A stretch of 64,000 bases of DNA, from the NCBI RefSeq assembly GCF_009730915.1, contig NC_052475.1, positions 29,139,016-29,203,015 of the forward strand, in the 5' to 3' direction. Each line of letters begins with the position of its first letter. Position 1 is the first letter of the stretch. Below the pieces are notes generated by a model. That model saw only the letters and a list, made by a program, of their open reading frames with translations, searched no databases and was not told the DNA's origin. This document shows, in pieces, positions 25,001 to 36,352 of the stretch. The position numbers were made by a program, and so were the translations under genes. The stretch comes from Dioscorea cayenensis subsp. rotundata (Eukaryota; Streptophyta; Magnoliopsida; Dioscoreales; Dioscoreaceae).

Positions 25001-25260
25001 TGTGCCGATATGGAGTTAAGCGAGTCGGCGACGAAAGTACCCGCTGCGTGCGACGACGAAAACCCCAGCGCCAAAAACAAGGAAGCGTCGATTGCGCCGT
25101 CACGTCATGCGGTTTATCGAGCGATTCTTGTAGGGGTGAGAAGTTACGGCTACTGCGACGGGACGTTCTTACCTGCCAGATACGGTATGTTACCCGCGTA
25201 CTAAGGAGGGAGGCGGTCGGCGTCCATGACAAAGGGGGTCGTCGCAGCGGGTTAAATTCA
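22040..25260 (+). pseudogene. Ulp1 (C48 peptidase)-type gene remnant of MULE copy 1
   Basis: Coding-like blocks are separated by AT-rich arrays. Block 1 (22130-22590) reads WKPYTKRALLDSLFAK ... FVKL ... LFPNTSCSVPGWIVDYVDDLP, the pattern of N-terminal regions in plant Ulp1-carrying elements (DUF1985- or plant-mobile-domain-like; I cannot say which). Block 2 (23080-24290) includes a helical LVARVEALEGT segment. The last block (24985-25210) holds QKQGSVDCAV and, one base out of frame, VMRFIERF, which fits the nucleophile segment of C48 SUMO-type proteases (Cys codon 25093-25095). Many single-base shifts and missing joins make a functional product unlikely. Confidence 0.62.
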
Positions 25261-26049
25261 TTTTTGAATAACATGTCTTGTATATCTCGACTATCGATTT
25301 TGTTTTCAAATGTAAATCGGACAAATTCGATTCATTGTTTTCGTGTTCGAAGAACATGACTTGTATATCTTAATGTAAATTTTGTTTGTTTTGAATTGTA
25401 AAAGCGGGTTAAATTCCATTCGGTTTTATTTCATTGTTTAATTTACGTTGTGATTGTGTACATTTCACTTTCATTGTTTAAATATAGTATATATCGTTTA
25501 AACATCAGTTTTAAATATTTCAAAATTACGATGTACCCGTTTAAAAATAACACTTTCTCTGTTTAATTGAATGCAACTTATTGTTTAACTAAATATGGAA
25601 AGTTGCCCATCAATACACAATTCAATTCATTGTTTTTTTGTTTTTCGAAGAACATGACTTGTATATCTCAATGTAAATTTTTGTTTGTTTTTCAATTGTA
25701 AAGGCGAGGTTAAATTTCATTCGGTTTCATTTCATTGTTTAATTTACGTTGTAGTTGTGTACATTTCCGTTTCATTGTTTAAATATACCATATATCGTTT
25801 AAACATCGGTTGAAATATTTCAAATTACGATGTAGTCCGTTTAAAAATAACAATGTCTCCGTGTAAATACATTCAATTCGTTATAAATACACAATGTTTC
25901 CGTCATCGTCGGTTTTATTAACAATGCCTAGTCGGGCGGCGATTTCATTCTGACAGATAAATCGATTGTGGCCGGATCCTGGCGGTAGTCTGATGTAACT
26001 TCATGCGGACATCAAACGCTGCGACTCGATCCTCTTTCGTCTAGGGCGC

Positions 26050-28400
26050 CCAGTGTGCCTTCTAATCGCGGTCGTCATGACGAAGCTCACGATTTCCGTC
26101 GAAGGCTCGTCGATCGTCGGGTATGGGGAATATAGCTCATTTGTATGCCGGTTTGTAATTATCGACGGTGAAGTACCCGCTCATAAATCGATGTACGTTG
26201 CGTATGCATCTGCATTATTCTGTTTGAGCATGTTTTGCACGAGGATACCATAAACTTGCCACCTGTCGACGATGAACAAGTTCGATGGCGAGATCCGCGA
26301 GAGTTCTTGCGTTGATCGATCACTCCCGTAGCGATCATCGACCTGACGACTCAACACGAAGATTTCGTTTGTCCTCAACGATGATCTCTAACTCGAGATG
26401 TATATGCAGGGCGTAAGTAGGTCTCCCGTTTGGTCGCTTGCTCCATGGGCATTTACATAACATGCGCATCAACTCGAACCCGGCAAATAAGGTTAAACAA
26501 AGACAGGTTGATGGTTAAATAATTAAAGTCGACATGTTTAAACATTATTGTAATTAAATAAAGCGAAATGATTAATATTTAAAAGTCGGAAAAGTGTAAT
26601 TAAACAAAAGATTTATAATGTTTAAAGGGTAATACTAAATGTTAAGTGTAAATCAACATTCGCGAGACCTTATGGAGTCGACCATTTTCATCACGTGAAA
26701 TGACGAGCTTCCTTGATCAAGCGTTGAGACGACTCATGACGTTCGAATACATCTCGCCCCGACGATCACCTCCGAGCGAGATAATTCGACCCGATGTGCC
26801 ATATCCGATTTATTAATCGACCCGATGATGAGCTTGGGTGATATGGCTGCGAGTTCATTCACGGTATCAGTCGAAATCTTTGGCCGTGGATGCCCACGCA
26901 ATGCGGAAGCATATGAACCCAGATCCTCCCTCGATGCCTTCCCAGTCCGACATTGGCTTTCGTAAAATTGGCCTCCAAATGTCGAAGGCGATGCGCGTAT
27001 GGCGAAGAAGGGAAGACTCTGCGCAAGTGCGCTCACAAGGCCCTTGGACTCGTCCGACACCGAAGGTAATTATCTCATGATAATCTCGCTCGTATAAGGC
27101 GTCGCTCGACTTAGATATCGAACCAAGTCGATTGGCGTCGGTCTCGTTGTCGACTATCACGAAAGGCGACGTGGAAAAACCATTGTTACCATCTTTCCTG
27201 TGGCGCGATGAGTGTGCACGATATTTTTCCAAGGAGGTGGGTACCATCGAGAAAGCAAAGACGGCACTGCAAGCCCTCTTGAATCCCTGCATACACGCAC
27301 GAAAGAAAAGAATGCACGTTTAAAAGCGATCAGCGTCTCTCTCCACGATCATCGCACTGCCGGATTTGTCTCGACCGCACCTTATCCACATACCAAAGCA
27401 AGCGATCATGAGTCGGAGATGTCACTGCCGTCGAGGACCACCGGGCATGCTCTTTTTCCCAACCAAAGCCTGCTTGTATGGTATGTGGACACCATGTTCC
27501 CAGCAACATGTCCTTCACGAATGTCGATGGCCTTGTCTGAGGGACTGGTCCTTGAGCTTGAGATCACTCGTCGCTAACCCAGTTTTGGGACGGCTTTTCG
27601 GATGTGACCTTGAACCTATACCACCACCGCAAGTGTGTGACCGGGTTGATTGTCTTGATTCGAAAAGTATTTTTGTTATACTCTTTTGATGCGTGAACGC
27701 GCAACTGACCAGTCGGCAGCATTCCACGTCGCCCGATGTTTTTCGTTCTTTATGAATTTGAAGTCAAAAATTCGCTTTTGATTGCATGATTTGAAAGTAC
27801 ATCCCCTGAAATGTTCGACACCAGTCAAAAGCGTTGACCAATATCCAGCGACAACACTTGAATGATCGGCGAGCGAAGTAAGACATCACCGCACCGTCGA
27901 GGTCACCATGGGGATGAATGGGAGCACTCGCAGAATCGAATTCTGCCAACACTCGATCGAATGAAAAGATCAATATGTTAAGCGGAGAATATAATGTTTA
28001 AGCGATAATGATAATAGTTAAGCGTTAAATTAAATACTTAAACAATTAACTAATAACGTAAAGGACTAGTACTGATATGTTAACCCAGATGATCGGACAT
28101 ATTTAAACAATAATGACCCCGAACTAATGAAATAATTAAAAGAAAAAGGAACTTACTACGAGTAAACCTCGCTTTTCATTAGGATTCGACAATGGCACAT
28201 TTTTACATCTCGACGACAAGATCAACTACTGACACATTTGAAGATGGAGTGGAGCGTAGGCGCATCCGGTGGAAGTCGACATCGTTTTCTATTAGGGCAA
28301 ACCGTTTTATATCCATCCGGTGTGATGAACTTAACCCGACGAGAGAAACTTCGAGACCCCATCGCTCACATATCTCATGCTAACACCAATTCCCAGAAGT
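26050..28400 (-). pseudogene. MULE transposase remnant of copy 1
   Basis: On the minus strand, pieces in successive frames follow the plant MULE transposase order. There is an N-terminal piece (28400-28180), an N-terminal DNA-binding part (about 27960-27540: KFIKNEKHRAT, HTCGGGIGS), then the catalytic start LDGTHLL.KYR (Asp codon 27246-27248) with KDGNNG and AIVDNETDAN. Next come SDxSKGL (second Asp 27052-27054), RHLEANF, and a C-terminal SWIM-like region (about 26270) ending in DEPSTEIVS. At least four frame changes occur and the CxxH before LEANF has lost its Cys. Not functional as written. Confidence 0.72.
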
Positions 28401-28749
28401 CGAGTCGTGAACATTAGCACTCTTCCCTCCCGTTGAATCTAGTGATACCACAAAAACTCTCCATAATATATCGATTCGAAAAACCAAATCGTATCGAACC
28501 TAATGAAATGAAGAACAAAAGCGAAGACGAGCGAAGAAGAAGTAGAAGATGTAAAGAACAAGCAATGAGTCGAGCTAGCAAACAAAAAAGTCTGCGATTG
28601 TATGCGTAGAGGTTAGATTAGGCGTGATGTGATTGGGGCGGTATTTTTCCCTCCATCCCAAGGGCAAAAAGGAAATATATGTCATTGTCGCTGAGGAAGA
28701 CATGTTGTCGTCGTTCGAATGAAAGTTCTCAACTCAACATGAGTCTCGT

Positions 28750-30765
28750 GTAAGCGTCGAGCTTTTTTTATGTTTAAGCAGATACATATAGTGTTTAAAA
28801 TAGCAGTTAAGCTGCTTTTAACTAAAAGTCATATCATGTAAATAATATGTTATTGTTTAAATTGAATGCTTTCAGCTGACGATCGCGTTGCTAGATGGGT
28901 ACTCTCACGAGTCATCTGTTTAAACATATTTACGTATTTTTCTTAAACACCGTTGTCGTTGTTTAAAGAGTAACTTGAGTATTGTTTAACTTTTTCTATT
29001 GTTTACAATGACGTTTTTTGTTTCACGCATTGTTTTTACTAGGTCTCGTTTAAATTTCGAGAGTTCGCGGTCAAATCGATTGTTTCGTTTTATTTATAAA
29101 AGATTTACTAACATTTACAACATTTACAGATTTACAACATTTACAACATTTACAACGTCCGCTCGGGACTTTGGGACGCTCACGACTCGACCCTCAGTAT
29201 ACTTGAAACAAGTGTACATACATTCTTATACTCCACGGCGATTTGCATAACAAAGCGCATCGACTTGAACTCGCAAAAGCGTCTGACATTAAAAAGGTTA
29301 AACAACACACGTTCATGAAAAGCGACTGATTAATCGATGTAGTCGTGGTAGGGACTTAAAGCGGCCGATCCCGATAGTTAAACACGGAGCGTAGCAGAGT
29401 TGTACTGCGGCGTCATTTTCTTAAGCGTTAACGGAAAGTCTCGAGTGGTAAATGTCGACCCACGTCTTAAAGGATGTTTCAGCGATCTCCTCCTCTAGAG
29501 AATCCTCACGTGATCACGCATGATACGTGAAAACTTTCTTTTCATACAAGTCGAAATGCTCTCTTAATTGCTTTCCGTCATCCATCTGGAGAATCCTCTG
29601 CGTTCGAGGCGATTATGAGAGGGACTTCGACTTGGGCGAAAAGATAGTTTAACTAGTTCGAGTGATTACGGCTAATTGATTCTCGAAGATAAGGAAGAAG
29701 GCTCACGAAACATCCTTTCGAGATAGAGTGGTTGTCCATGGGAAGAGGAGGAAGAGGAGGAGGAGGAGGAGGAGGATGATGAGGGACGACGAGTAGTGGT
29801 TGTCCATGAGGAGGGTTCTTCACAGTTGTTTATGGTGTGAAGTCACTGAGCGGTGACTCTTCGTGATCCAGGAAAAAGTTAAGCGATGGTCGGCGACGTT
29901 GGTCGATGAGAGCGAGCAGGGTGTTCGGAAATTTATGTTACCGTGCAGTAAAATTAATGCCAGTCGTTAATTCTTCGTACTGGAGACCTACTCTTTCTTG
30001 CCACTCTGCCACGTGCCACATGCCAGACAATTCGGATCAAAGCGAAAAAGATCGCGTTTCTGCGAGACTTTGAGAATTTACACGTTTATGAATAGTTATA
30101 CATGTAAAGATAATGTTAAGCGGAGATGGGAAGTATTAAGCGGATATGACAATTATTAAACATATTAGTAAAATATTTAAAGCGGATAATAGCAAATAGT
30201 TAAACATTATTTAAAAATATACTGAAATAGATAACCATAAGCGAGGAAAAGAACTTTCTACAATGAAATGAACTCATACGTAATTCTTGTTCTTCTCAGT
30301 CGTAATACAACTTTTACAACCATAAGCGAGAAGGCGACAATGGCACGTGCTCTGCGCTCGACGATAAAAATCGACTACAGTTTCGTTTGAAGATGAAGTG
30401 CGACTCGAGCCGATCAGGTAAATCAATTTCATTTACATTCGAGAAAGCCGATTTATATATTTCGGGTATGATAATGAGGAGAATAACAAGATGTAATGTA
30501 ACTCCTTGGCATTATACATCGAAGCCAAAGCAGACTTCGAGGTTGAGCAGTGATGTGATTTGGCGCTTTCACTTTCCCACTATTTTCGGTAAAAATGGGA
30601 TTTCACGACATGGGCCCGTTTGAAGTGAGCGGTAGGGGGTAAAGGGAAGTTAAGCAATACTGGAAGAAACTGTCAAGTGGTGTGTAAAAAGTAGGAGGGT
30701 TTTTGGGGAAGTTTTGAAAATTACGAGGGGTGAACAGTAATTTTCCCTTAAAAAAAAATCTAATG
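28750..30765. repeat. Second, shortened copy of the transposase-end sequence
   Basis: GCGCATCGACTTGAACTCGC at about 29260 matches GCGCATCAACTCGAACCCGG at 26463. The block GCGACAATGGCAC...GACTAC...TTTGAAGATG at about 30331 matches 28186-28250. The order is the same as in the first copy, but most of the transposase is missing between them. This suggests a nested or tandem deleted element rather than one simple end. A GGA/GGAGGA-rich stretch lies at 29745-29780. Confidence 0.6.
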
Positions 30766-30926
30766 GACCGGTTACCAAGGGGATTGTGGCACAACTAACA
30801 CCACCAATTCATAAACCACAGACAAGCTTACAATAAATTCATTTATATTAAAAAAAAATGTTTGAATTTAATGCCATCACATCCTTTATAAAATGCTCCC
30901 ACAAACGCAAGCAACTTCTCAAAAAA

Positions 30927-30928
<2 letters not shown>

Positions 30929-30961
<33 letters not shown>
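30929..30961 (+). repeat. (CA)n microsatellite before NCS1-B
   Basis: A CA run in the leader of the transporter gene, 55 bp before its ATG, flanked on both sides by ACAAACGCAAGCA, so it probably grew inside a local duplication. Confidence 0.9.
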
Positions 30962-30964
<3 letters not shown>

Positions 30965-31015
30965 CAAGCAATCACTGTGCAATCCATCAGTTCTAACTAG
31001 AAACTCCTAAGAAAA

Positions 31016-32519
31016 ATGGGAGCACAAACAAGAATCCATGAAGTACCAACCACCACCAAAGGCCACCTTCAACCAACTACTCCGGCGGACCGGACATCAA
31101 CAGCATGGGACATGGCCAGTCTCTGGATTGGCCTCATCTTCGGTGTGCCATCCTACTACATCGCCGGCAGCCTCGTCGAAGAAGGTATGACATGGTGGCA
31201 AGGTATTATCATTGTAGTCTTCGCCAAGATCATCCTTCTTTTTCCCTCTCCTACTCACCAGTCATCCAGGGACTCGCTACGGCATTCCTTTCCCGGTGTT
31301 AGCTCGCTCTTCTTTTGGGATCTATGGTGCTCATCTTCCTTCATTTCTCCGAGCTCTAGTTGCCTGCGGATGGTTCGGTATTGAAACTTGGATTGGTGGA
31401 CAAGCAATTTACCTTCTTTTACCGGAATTCATAAAAGAGTGGGCGTTTGCTCAAACTCTAGATTGGCTTGGCACATCTCCAGCTGAGTTAATCTGTTATG
31501 TTATCTTCTGGGGCATTCAACTCCTTCTTTTGCTTAACGGAATGAAAGGGATCAAGAAACTGGAACGGTACTCAGCTCCAATTCTTGTTCTTCTTGCTTT
31601 CCTTCTTTTCACATGGGCTTATCTGAAAGCAGGTGGTTTTGGTCCTATGCTTTCTCAACCTTCTCAGCTAACTCCATCACAGTTTTGGTACCTCTTCTTT
31701 CCATCTCTAACTGCCAACGTCGGTAGTTGGGCTGCCGTGGCATTAACCATCCCTGACTTCACTCGCTACGCCAAAAGTCAACGTGACCAAGTCCTAGGCC
31801 AATTCATCATCCCAATTGTCATGGGTTGCTTCTCATTCATTGGCCTTGCTGTCACCTCCTCCACAGCGGTCATCTTCGGTTACCCCATTTCCAATCCCAT
31901 CACTCTGCTTTCCAAAATCAGTAACTCTTTTACAGTCATACTTTTCATCCCTGCCATCACTCTTGTCATAGTCACAACCAACATCCCGGCCAACATTGTT
32001 GCTCCGGCGAACTTTTTGGTGAGCCTCAACCCCAGATTCTTCACTTTTCAAAAAGCAGCTTTTCTCACTTCCCTTTTCAGCCTTGTCTTCCAACCATGGA
32101 AGATCTTCAGCAACGCTGATAGCTTCGTTTACACTTGGCTCATCAGTTACGCGGCCATCATGGGTCCTATTTGCAGTATAATCCTAACTGATTACTATAT
32201 CATTCGTCGCACCATATTAAACGTGGATGGACTCTATTCACTCAACCACACAAGCGAGTACTATTACTGCAAAGGATGGAACTTGGTAGCTGTATCCAGT
32301 TTAGTCATTGCTGTTGCGCCAATTGTTCCGGGCTTTGTCCATAAACTTGGGATATTGAAAACTTTGCCAGAGGCTTTGATTTTCATATACAATGTAGGGT
32401 GGTTCTTTGGGTTCTTTATGGCTGCTTTCTTGTATGGGATACTGTCCCTTCGTTTGGGTCCTAAGTTTAGGGTTGGTGTTCCCTCATCATCGTCTTCTTT
32501 GCATGATCCACTTTTCTGA
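31016..32519 (+). CDS. NCS1: NCS1 nucleobase transporter (PLUTO-like), copy B, one frameshift
   Basis: A complete transporter of about 500 aa in one exon. Motifs: [118 protein letters not shown] and LTDYYIIRR, with about 12 membrane spans. NCS1 proteins move uracil, purine bases and related compounds with protons. Near 31244-31246 the frame shifts by one; two C instead of three would join FP to [12 protein letters not shown]. The rest is open to the stop. It is closer to the usual plant consensus than copy A, and lacks the long plastid transit peptide of Arabidopsis PLUTO. The leader contains a (CA)n run. Confidence 0.9.
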
Positions 32520-33060
32520 AGGGAAAACAACTTTACAAGTGTTGATAAATGAATGGAAGGAGTGAAGTAACAGTTACGGCCATTTGGTGCTTTGCGGTGG
32601 TATATTTGCACCAGCAAAATCTTTTTCCACAAAGTCTTTCTCTATAAAGTGTTTTTTTGTAAAATTATATTACAATGTTTGTTATATTTTTAGAAAATTA
32701 TAATCTAAACACATGCAAAGTTAATTCATCCGTTTGGTGTATGCATGTTTTCCAAACAAAATTATGATTATTATCAATTTTGCACTTATTAGTTATTTTA
32801 GTAAGATAAAGTCTATATTTTTTTTTTCTGTCAATAAAGTCATATGTGAGCGGTCAACTATTTAATTATTTTACAAATTATTTATATTAATGATTATTTA
32901 ATTAATCATCTAAAACAAATTCAAAGATTAATTAAAAAATAATTTTTTTTAAATTTTAATATCAAATTAATTTGTTATCTTAAAAATCTTGTTATGGAAA
33001 TAATTTTTAATTAAAAAACTAATCTTTAACATAATTTACTATTTTTTTTTATTATTTCAT
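32520..33060. repeat. NCS1-B 3' flank, repeated at 37506-38060
   Basis: Starting right after the stop (GGGAAAACAACTTTACAAGTG) this flank recurs behind the copy C fragment with scattered substitutions, through the TTAATTAAAAA-rich end. Confidence 0.9.
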
Positions 33061-33161
33061 TAATTGATTGAGTCTGGGAATGGAATTTACTGTTGATATT
33101 TCCGGATGCATGATTGAGTCTGGGAATAGAACGGGTGTATGTATGATGGTTTGACTATATT

Positions 33162-33209
<48 letters not shown>

Positions 33210-34169
33210 TACATTAATATAAAGATTCAAATATTTAATTTGAGGTTGTCTGAAAATATATTTTTTATGGTTGTTGATTCTATAATATCTCCATCAAGAA
33301 ATATCAAATAATAAAAATAAAAATTTTTAACCAAATTAAAAATTAATATAAAAACTAATTTTGCACAAAAACACTAATAAATATTATTTATCTAAACTAT
33401 GAACAACCATTGCTATTTAATTACCAAGATTCTAAAAACCAATTGAAGGAAATTTTATTATATTTTTACTAATTATTAGTTAGGTCCTGACTTAAAAAAA
33501 GAACATATTTATATATGTAGTATGTTTTTAGTTATACATATGAATTAATTGAGACTGTGTAGTACTTTTGCCTGTCATGTGGGTTCGAGTTTCATTTTCA
33601 AATTGCTTTAATAAATTATTTCAGAATGATTTTTATAAATTAAAAGTAAATAAATTTTAGAATAAAGTAAGCTTAGATTCTCCCCTTTAATTGGGTAACG
33701 CTACCACCACTTCTTCTCTTGTGGTCCATGCATTGTGTGGTGAATGAGCTTTGGGAAGTAATGTATGTCAGTATCAGTAGGGTTGGTCTTAAATTTATTT
33801 ATTTTGGTGAAAGTTTGAAATGTTTTGTTTATTTAATTATCTAAAAATATTTAGTTTCTAGCATTTGAAATTACATTAATTTCTTGTGGTGTTGACATTT
33901 CCCGTGCATAATTGAGAAATAAGTGTATGATGGTTTGTTCACATTATAATATATAGACACACATTGATGTAAAATTCAAACAGTTTGTTTGATGTATTAT
34001 TTTTGAAAGTATATGTCTTTGTGGTTGTTGATTATATAATTTTTTTTTATTAGAAGTATCAATTAATAAAACAAAATTGCGATCAAATTAAAATTAATAT
34101 AAAACTAATTTTGTCCAAAAAAAAACATTGAATTGTTTTATCCTAAAATGAAGAACCATTGTTATTTAA

Positions 34170-34709
34170 GAGTAATGATATTTTTACCGAATAGATTTCC
34201 CGAATGACGTGGATGTCAAGTTGGCATCTATGTCAGTATCCACGTCATTCTTTCTTTATAGTTTTTTTAAAAAAATTAATTTCTGTTTATTATCTAAATC
34301 CTAAATTTAAATATTTAAATGTAAAAGATAAACATGTAAATGATAAACCGAAAACCACTCCCTAAACCCTAAACTGGAAATCACAAACCCTCGCAAGGGG
34401 TTTGTGATTTCTTGTTTAAGGTTTAAGGCATATGATTTAGGGTTAAGGGCTTAGGGCTTAGGGCTTAGGGTTTAGTATTTATTATTTAGAGTTTAAATTT
34501 TTAGATTTAGGGTATACATTTTGTAGTATTTGGGTTTATGATTTTAGATATAGTTTTATAAATTTTTTTAAAAAATTTTAAGTATTTAAGAATTTTTAAG
34601 ATTAAAATTTGAAGTTTGTATAAAAAAATAATGACGTGGATGATGATGTGGATGACAAGTTGGGCATCCACGTCATTTGCGAAATCTATTCGGTAACAAT
34701 AGCATCGCT
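34170..34709. mobile_element. Mutator-type MITE with telomere-like core, copy B
   Basis: Same ends, hairpin and TTAGGG-type units as 15990-16539. The left duplication GTTATTTAA is present (34161-34169). The right copy has been lost by a small deletion. The TAA at 34167-34169 is the empty site of the Harbinger-type MITE in copy A. Confidence 0.9.
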
Positions 34710-35760
34710 TACTGTATTTTACTAATTATTAGTTAGGTCCTGACTTAAAAGGACATATTTATATATGTAGTATGTTTTTAGTTATATGTTATGGATTAAT
34801 TTAGATTGTGTGATACTTTTCATTGTTTATGTTTGCCTGTCATGTTGATGTGGTTCAAATTTTATATTCACTCAGTTTTGAAATTACTTCAGTAAATTAT
34901 TTCAAAATGACTTCTATAAATTAAAACTAAATAAATTTTAGAATAAAGTAAGCTTTAGATTCTCCTCTTTATTTGGGCAATGCCTCCAAGTGATAAAGGG
35001 CCTTTGTCTCTATATATATGGAAAGAAATTTTTTGTGTATCTAGTGATTATTATTGAATTCCATTATTCATTTCATTGGATTCCCTTTAACCCTTTATCC
35101 TTTTATTAGAAAAAAAAAAAATCTTCTTTGTACTTTTAGGACTATTTCTATCTTTTTAAATACTAAAAAAAATAAAAAAATAGCAAAACAAATAATTGTG
35201 TTCAAAATAGGTTTTCAAACCATTTCTAATTGTCAGATGGTTAGATACTAGATGACTGAGTGAAAGGAGTAATTTGTTTATATTTAAATTTATTTAATCC
35301 ATTAATGTATTGATGCGTTTTATAATGAGTTAAAAAATCATTAACATTCATATCTTATTGACACCAAGTTTTTATGTGTGTGAAAATATGATCAAATACC
35401 CTTTCCAAAATGAAGCCGTATATTTAGAAAGCCAGTGCCTTTAATACATGCCATGTCTGTTAAAAAAATAATGAGTTTTTTTAAATGTTTACAATTGATT
35501 TTGTTATAATTTATAAAAAATTATAATTAAAATGCCCTATAAGTCTCTCCATATTTTACAGAATCCTTAAACATATTTTGTAGTTTGCTTATTCCTTATA
35601 GGTCCTTCCTTTTAATGGTAGGCTGTTAATTGGGCATGAAAATGTCATGTTTTCCCCTTGTGCAAGTTCCAAAATCAGAAGGAGGAAAAATGACAAAAAT
35701 GCCCTTAATGGGTGTTGGAAACTACCCAACGGTTGGGAACCGGCAGCCCGTAACCGGCGA

Positions 35761-36260
35761 CTGTTCGTGTTCTTCATATACGTCATCAAGGATAACTTGT
35801 TCAAACTTGTTCAAGGGAAGTCCGGAACGGAGGAGAGTTTTGTGAAGCTCCTTATAGTGTTCTTCATGAGCACCGTCTTTTTCCCCAACACCTCCTTGAA
35901 TGCGCCCACCTTCGTGGCCTGTATGCCGACAGCCTGGAGACTATCAGCAAGTACGCCTGGGCGCATGCCATCCACAAGCGAGTTTTTCTTCTAGTTTTGT
36001 GTAATGTTAAAGCTGTCTGTTTAATTTGTTGTTATTTCTGTGTAATATTCTTTGTTTTCTGTGTAATATACTAAATATTTTCTGTTTTGTTTAATATACT
36101 CTAGGTCTATGTAATATATTAGCTTCATGTGTAATATCTTGTCGTTCGGTGTAATATCAATGTTTAATGTACTATATTGTTAGGCTGACATATTATTTCT
36201 TGCATCTTTTGCAGTTATCTGGTCTTATTCCACCCAATGATGAAAAATTGCACTTATTGG
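35761..36260 (+). pseudogene. Inserted exon fragment of an Ulp1-MULE gene
   Basis: This stretch is absent from duplicate copy A. It encodes ESFVKLLIVFFMSTVFFPNTS and, in another frame, SKYAWAHAIHKRVF, matching the FVKL...FPNTS...YAWAHA... pattern of the MULE gene at 22.4-22.6 kb. It is followed by an array of TGTGTAATAT-like motifs (36000-36190), as MULE exons here are followed by GTTTAA arrays. It is a fragment with a frameshift and no start of its own. Confidence 0.6.
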
Positions 36261-36352
36261 CCATGGAATAGGAAAGGGGGCTAAATCTGGCGATTTAAAA
36301 AAGAGGGCCCAATGGCAGAAGAAGAAGAAGAAGAAGAGGATCCAAAGAAGAG

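Larger units (their letters stand above)
21100..30765. mobile_element. Decayed Ulp1-carrying Mutator-like element (Kaonashi type), copy 1
   Basis: The left end (AAAAAGTGGAAATC..., CCCCAAAAACCCCTCC at about 21190) is echoed in inverted form near 30690-30750 (TTTTTGGGGAAGTTTTGAAAA). Between them are a plus-strand Ulp1-type gene (22.0-25.3 kb) and a minus-strand MULE transposase (26.05-28.4 kb), both heavily frameshifted. The right side contains a second, shortened copy of the transposase-end sequence (29.25-30.76 kb). The borders are approximate and I did not find a target duplication. Composition differs sharply from flanking DNA, with many CG dinucleotides. It is similar to the inverted element at 52.8-58.5 kb. 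Confidence 0.75.
33075..36352. repeat. Segmental duplication, copy B (partner 13.98-17.71 kb)
   Basis: Matches the NCS1-A downstream flank in the same order, with small indels throughout. It includes the Mutator-type MITE but lacks the Harbinger-type MITE. A (TA)n run occupies 33165-33207. It is placed between two copies of the NCS1-B 3' flank, so it did not arise by simple extension of copy B. Confidence 0.9.

Noticed and set aside
21870..25870. Regularly spaced GTTTAA words as a CRISPR-like array
   Set aside because: The units are only 6-8 bases, spacing is irregular, there are no conserved long repeats, and the host is a plant.
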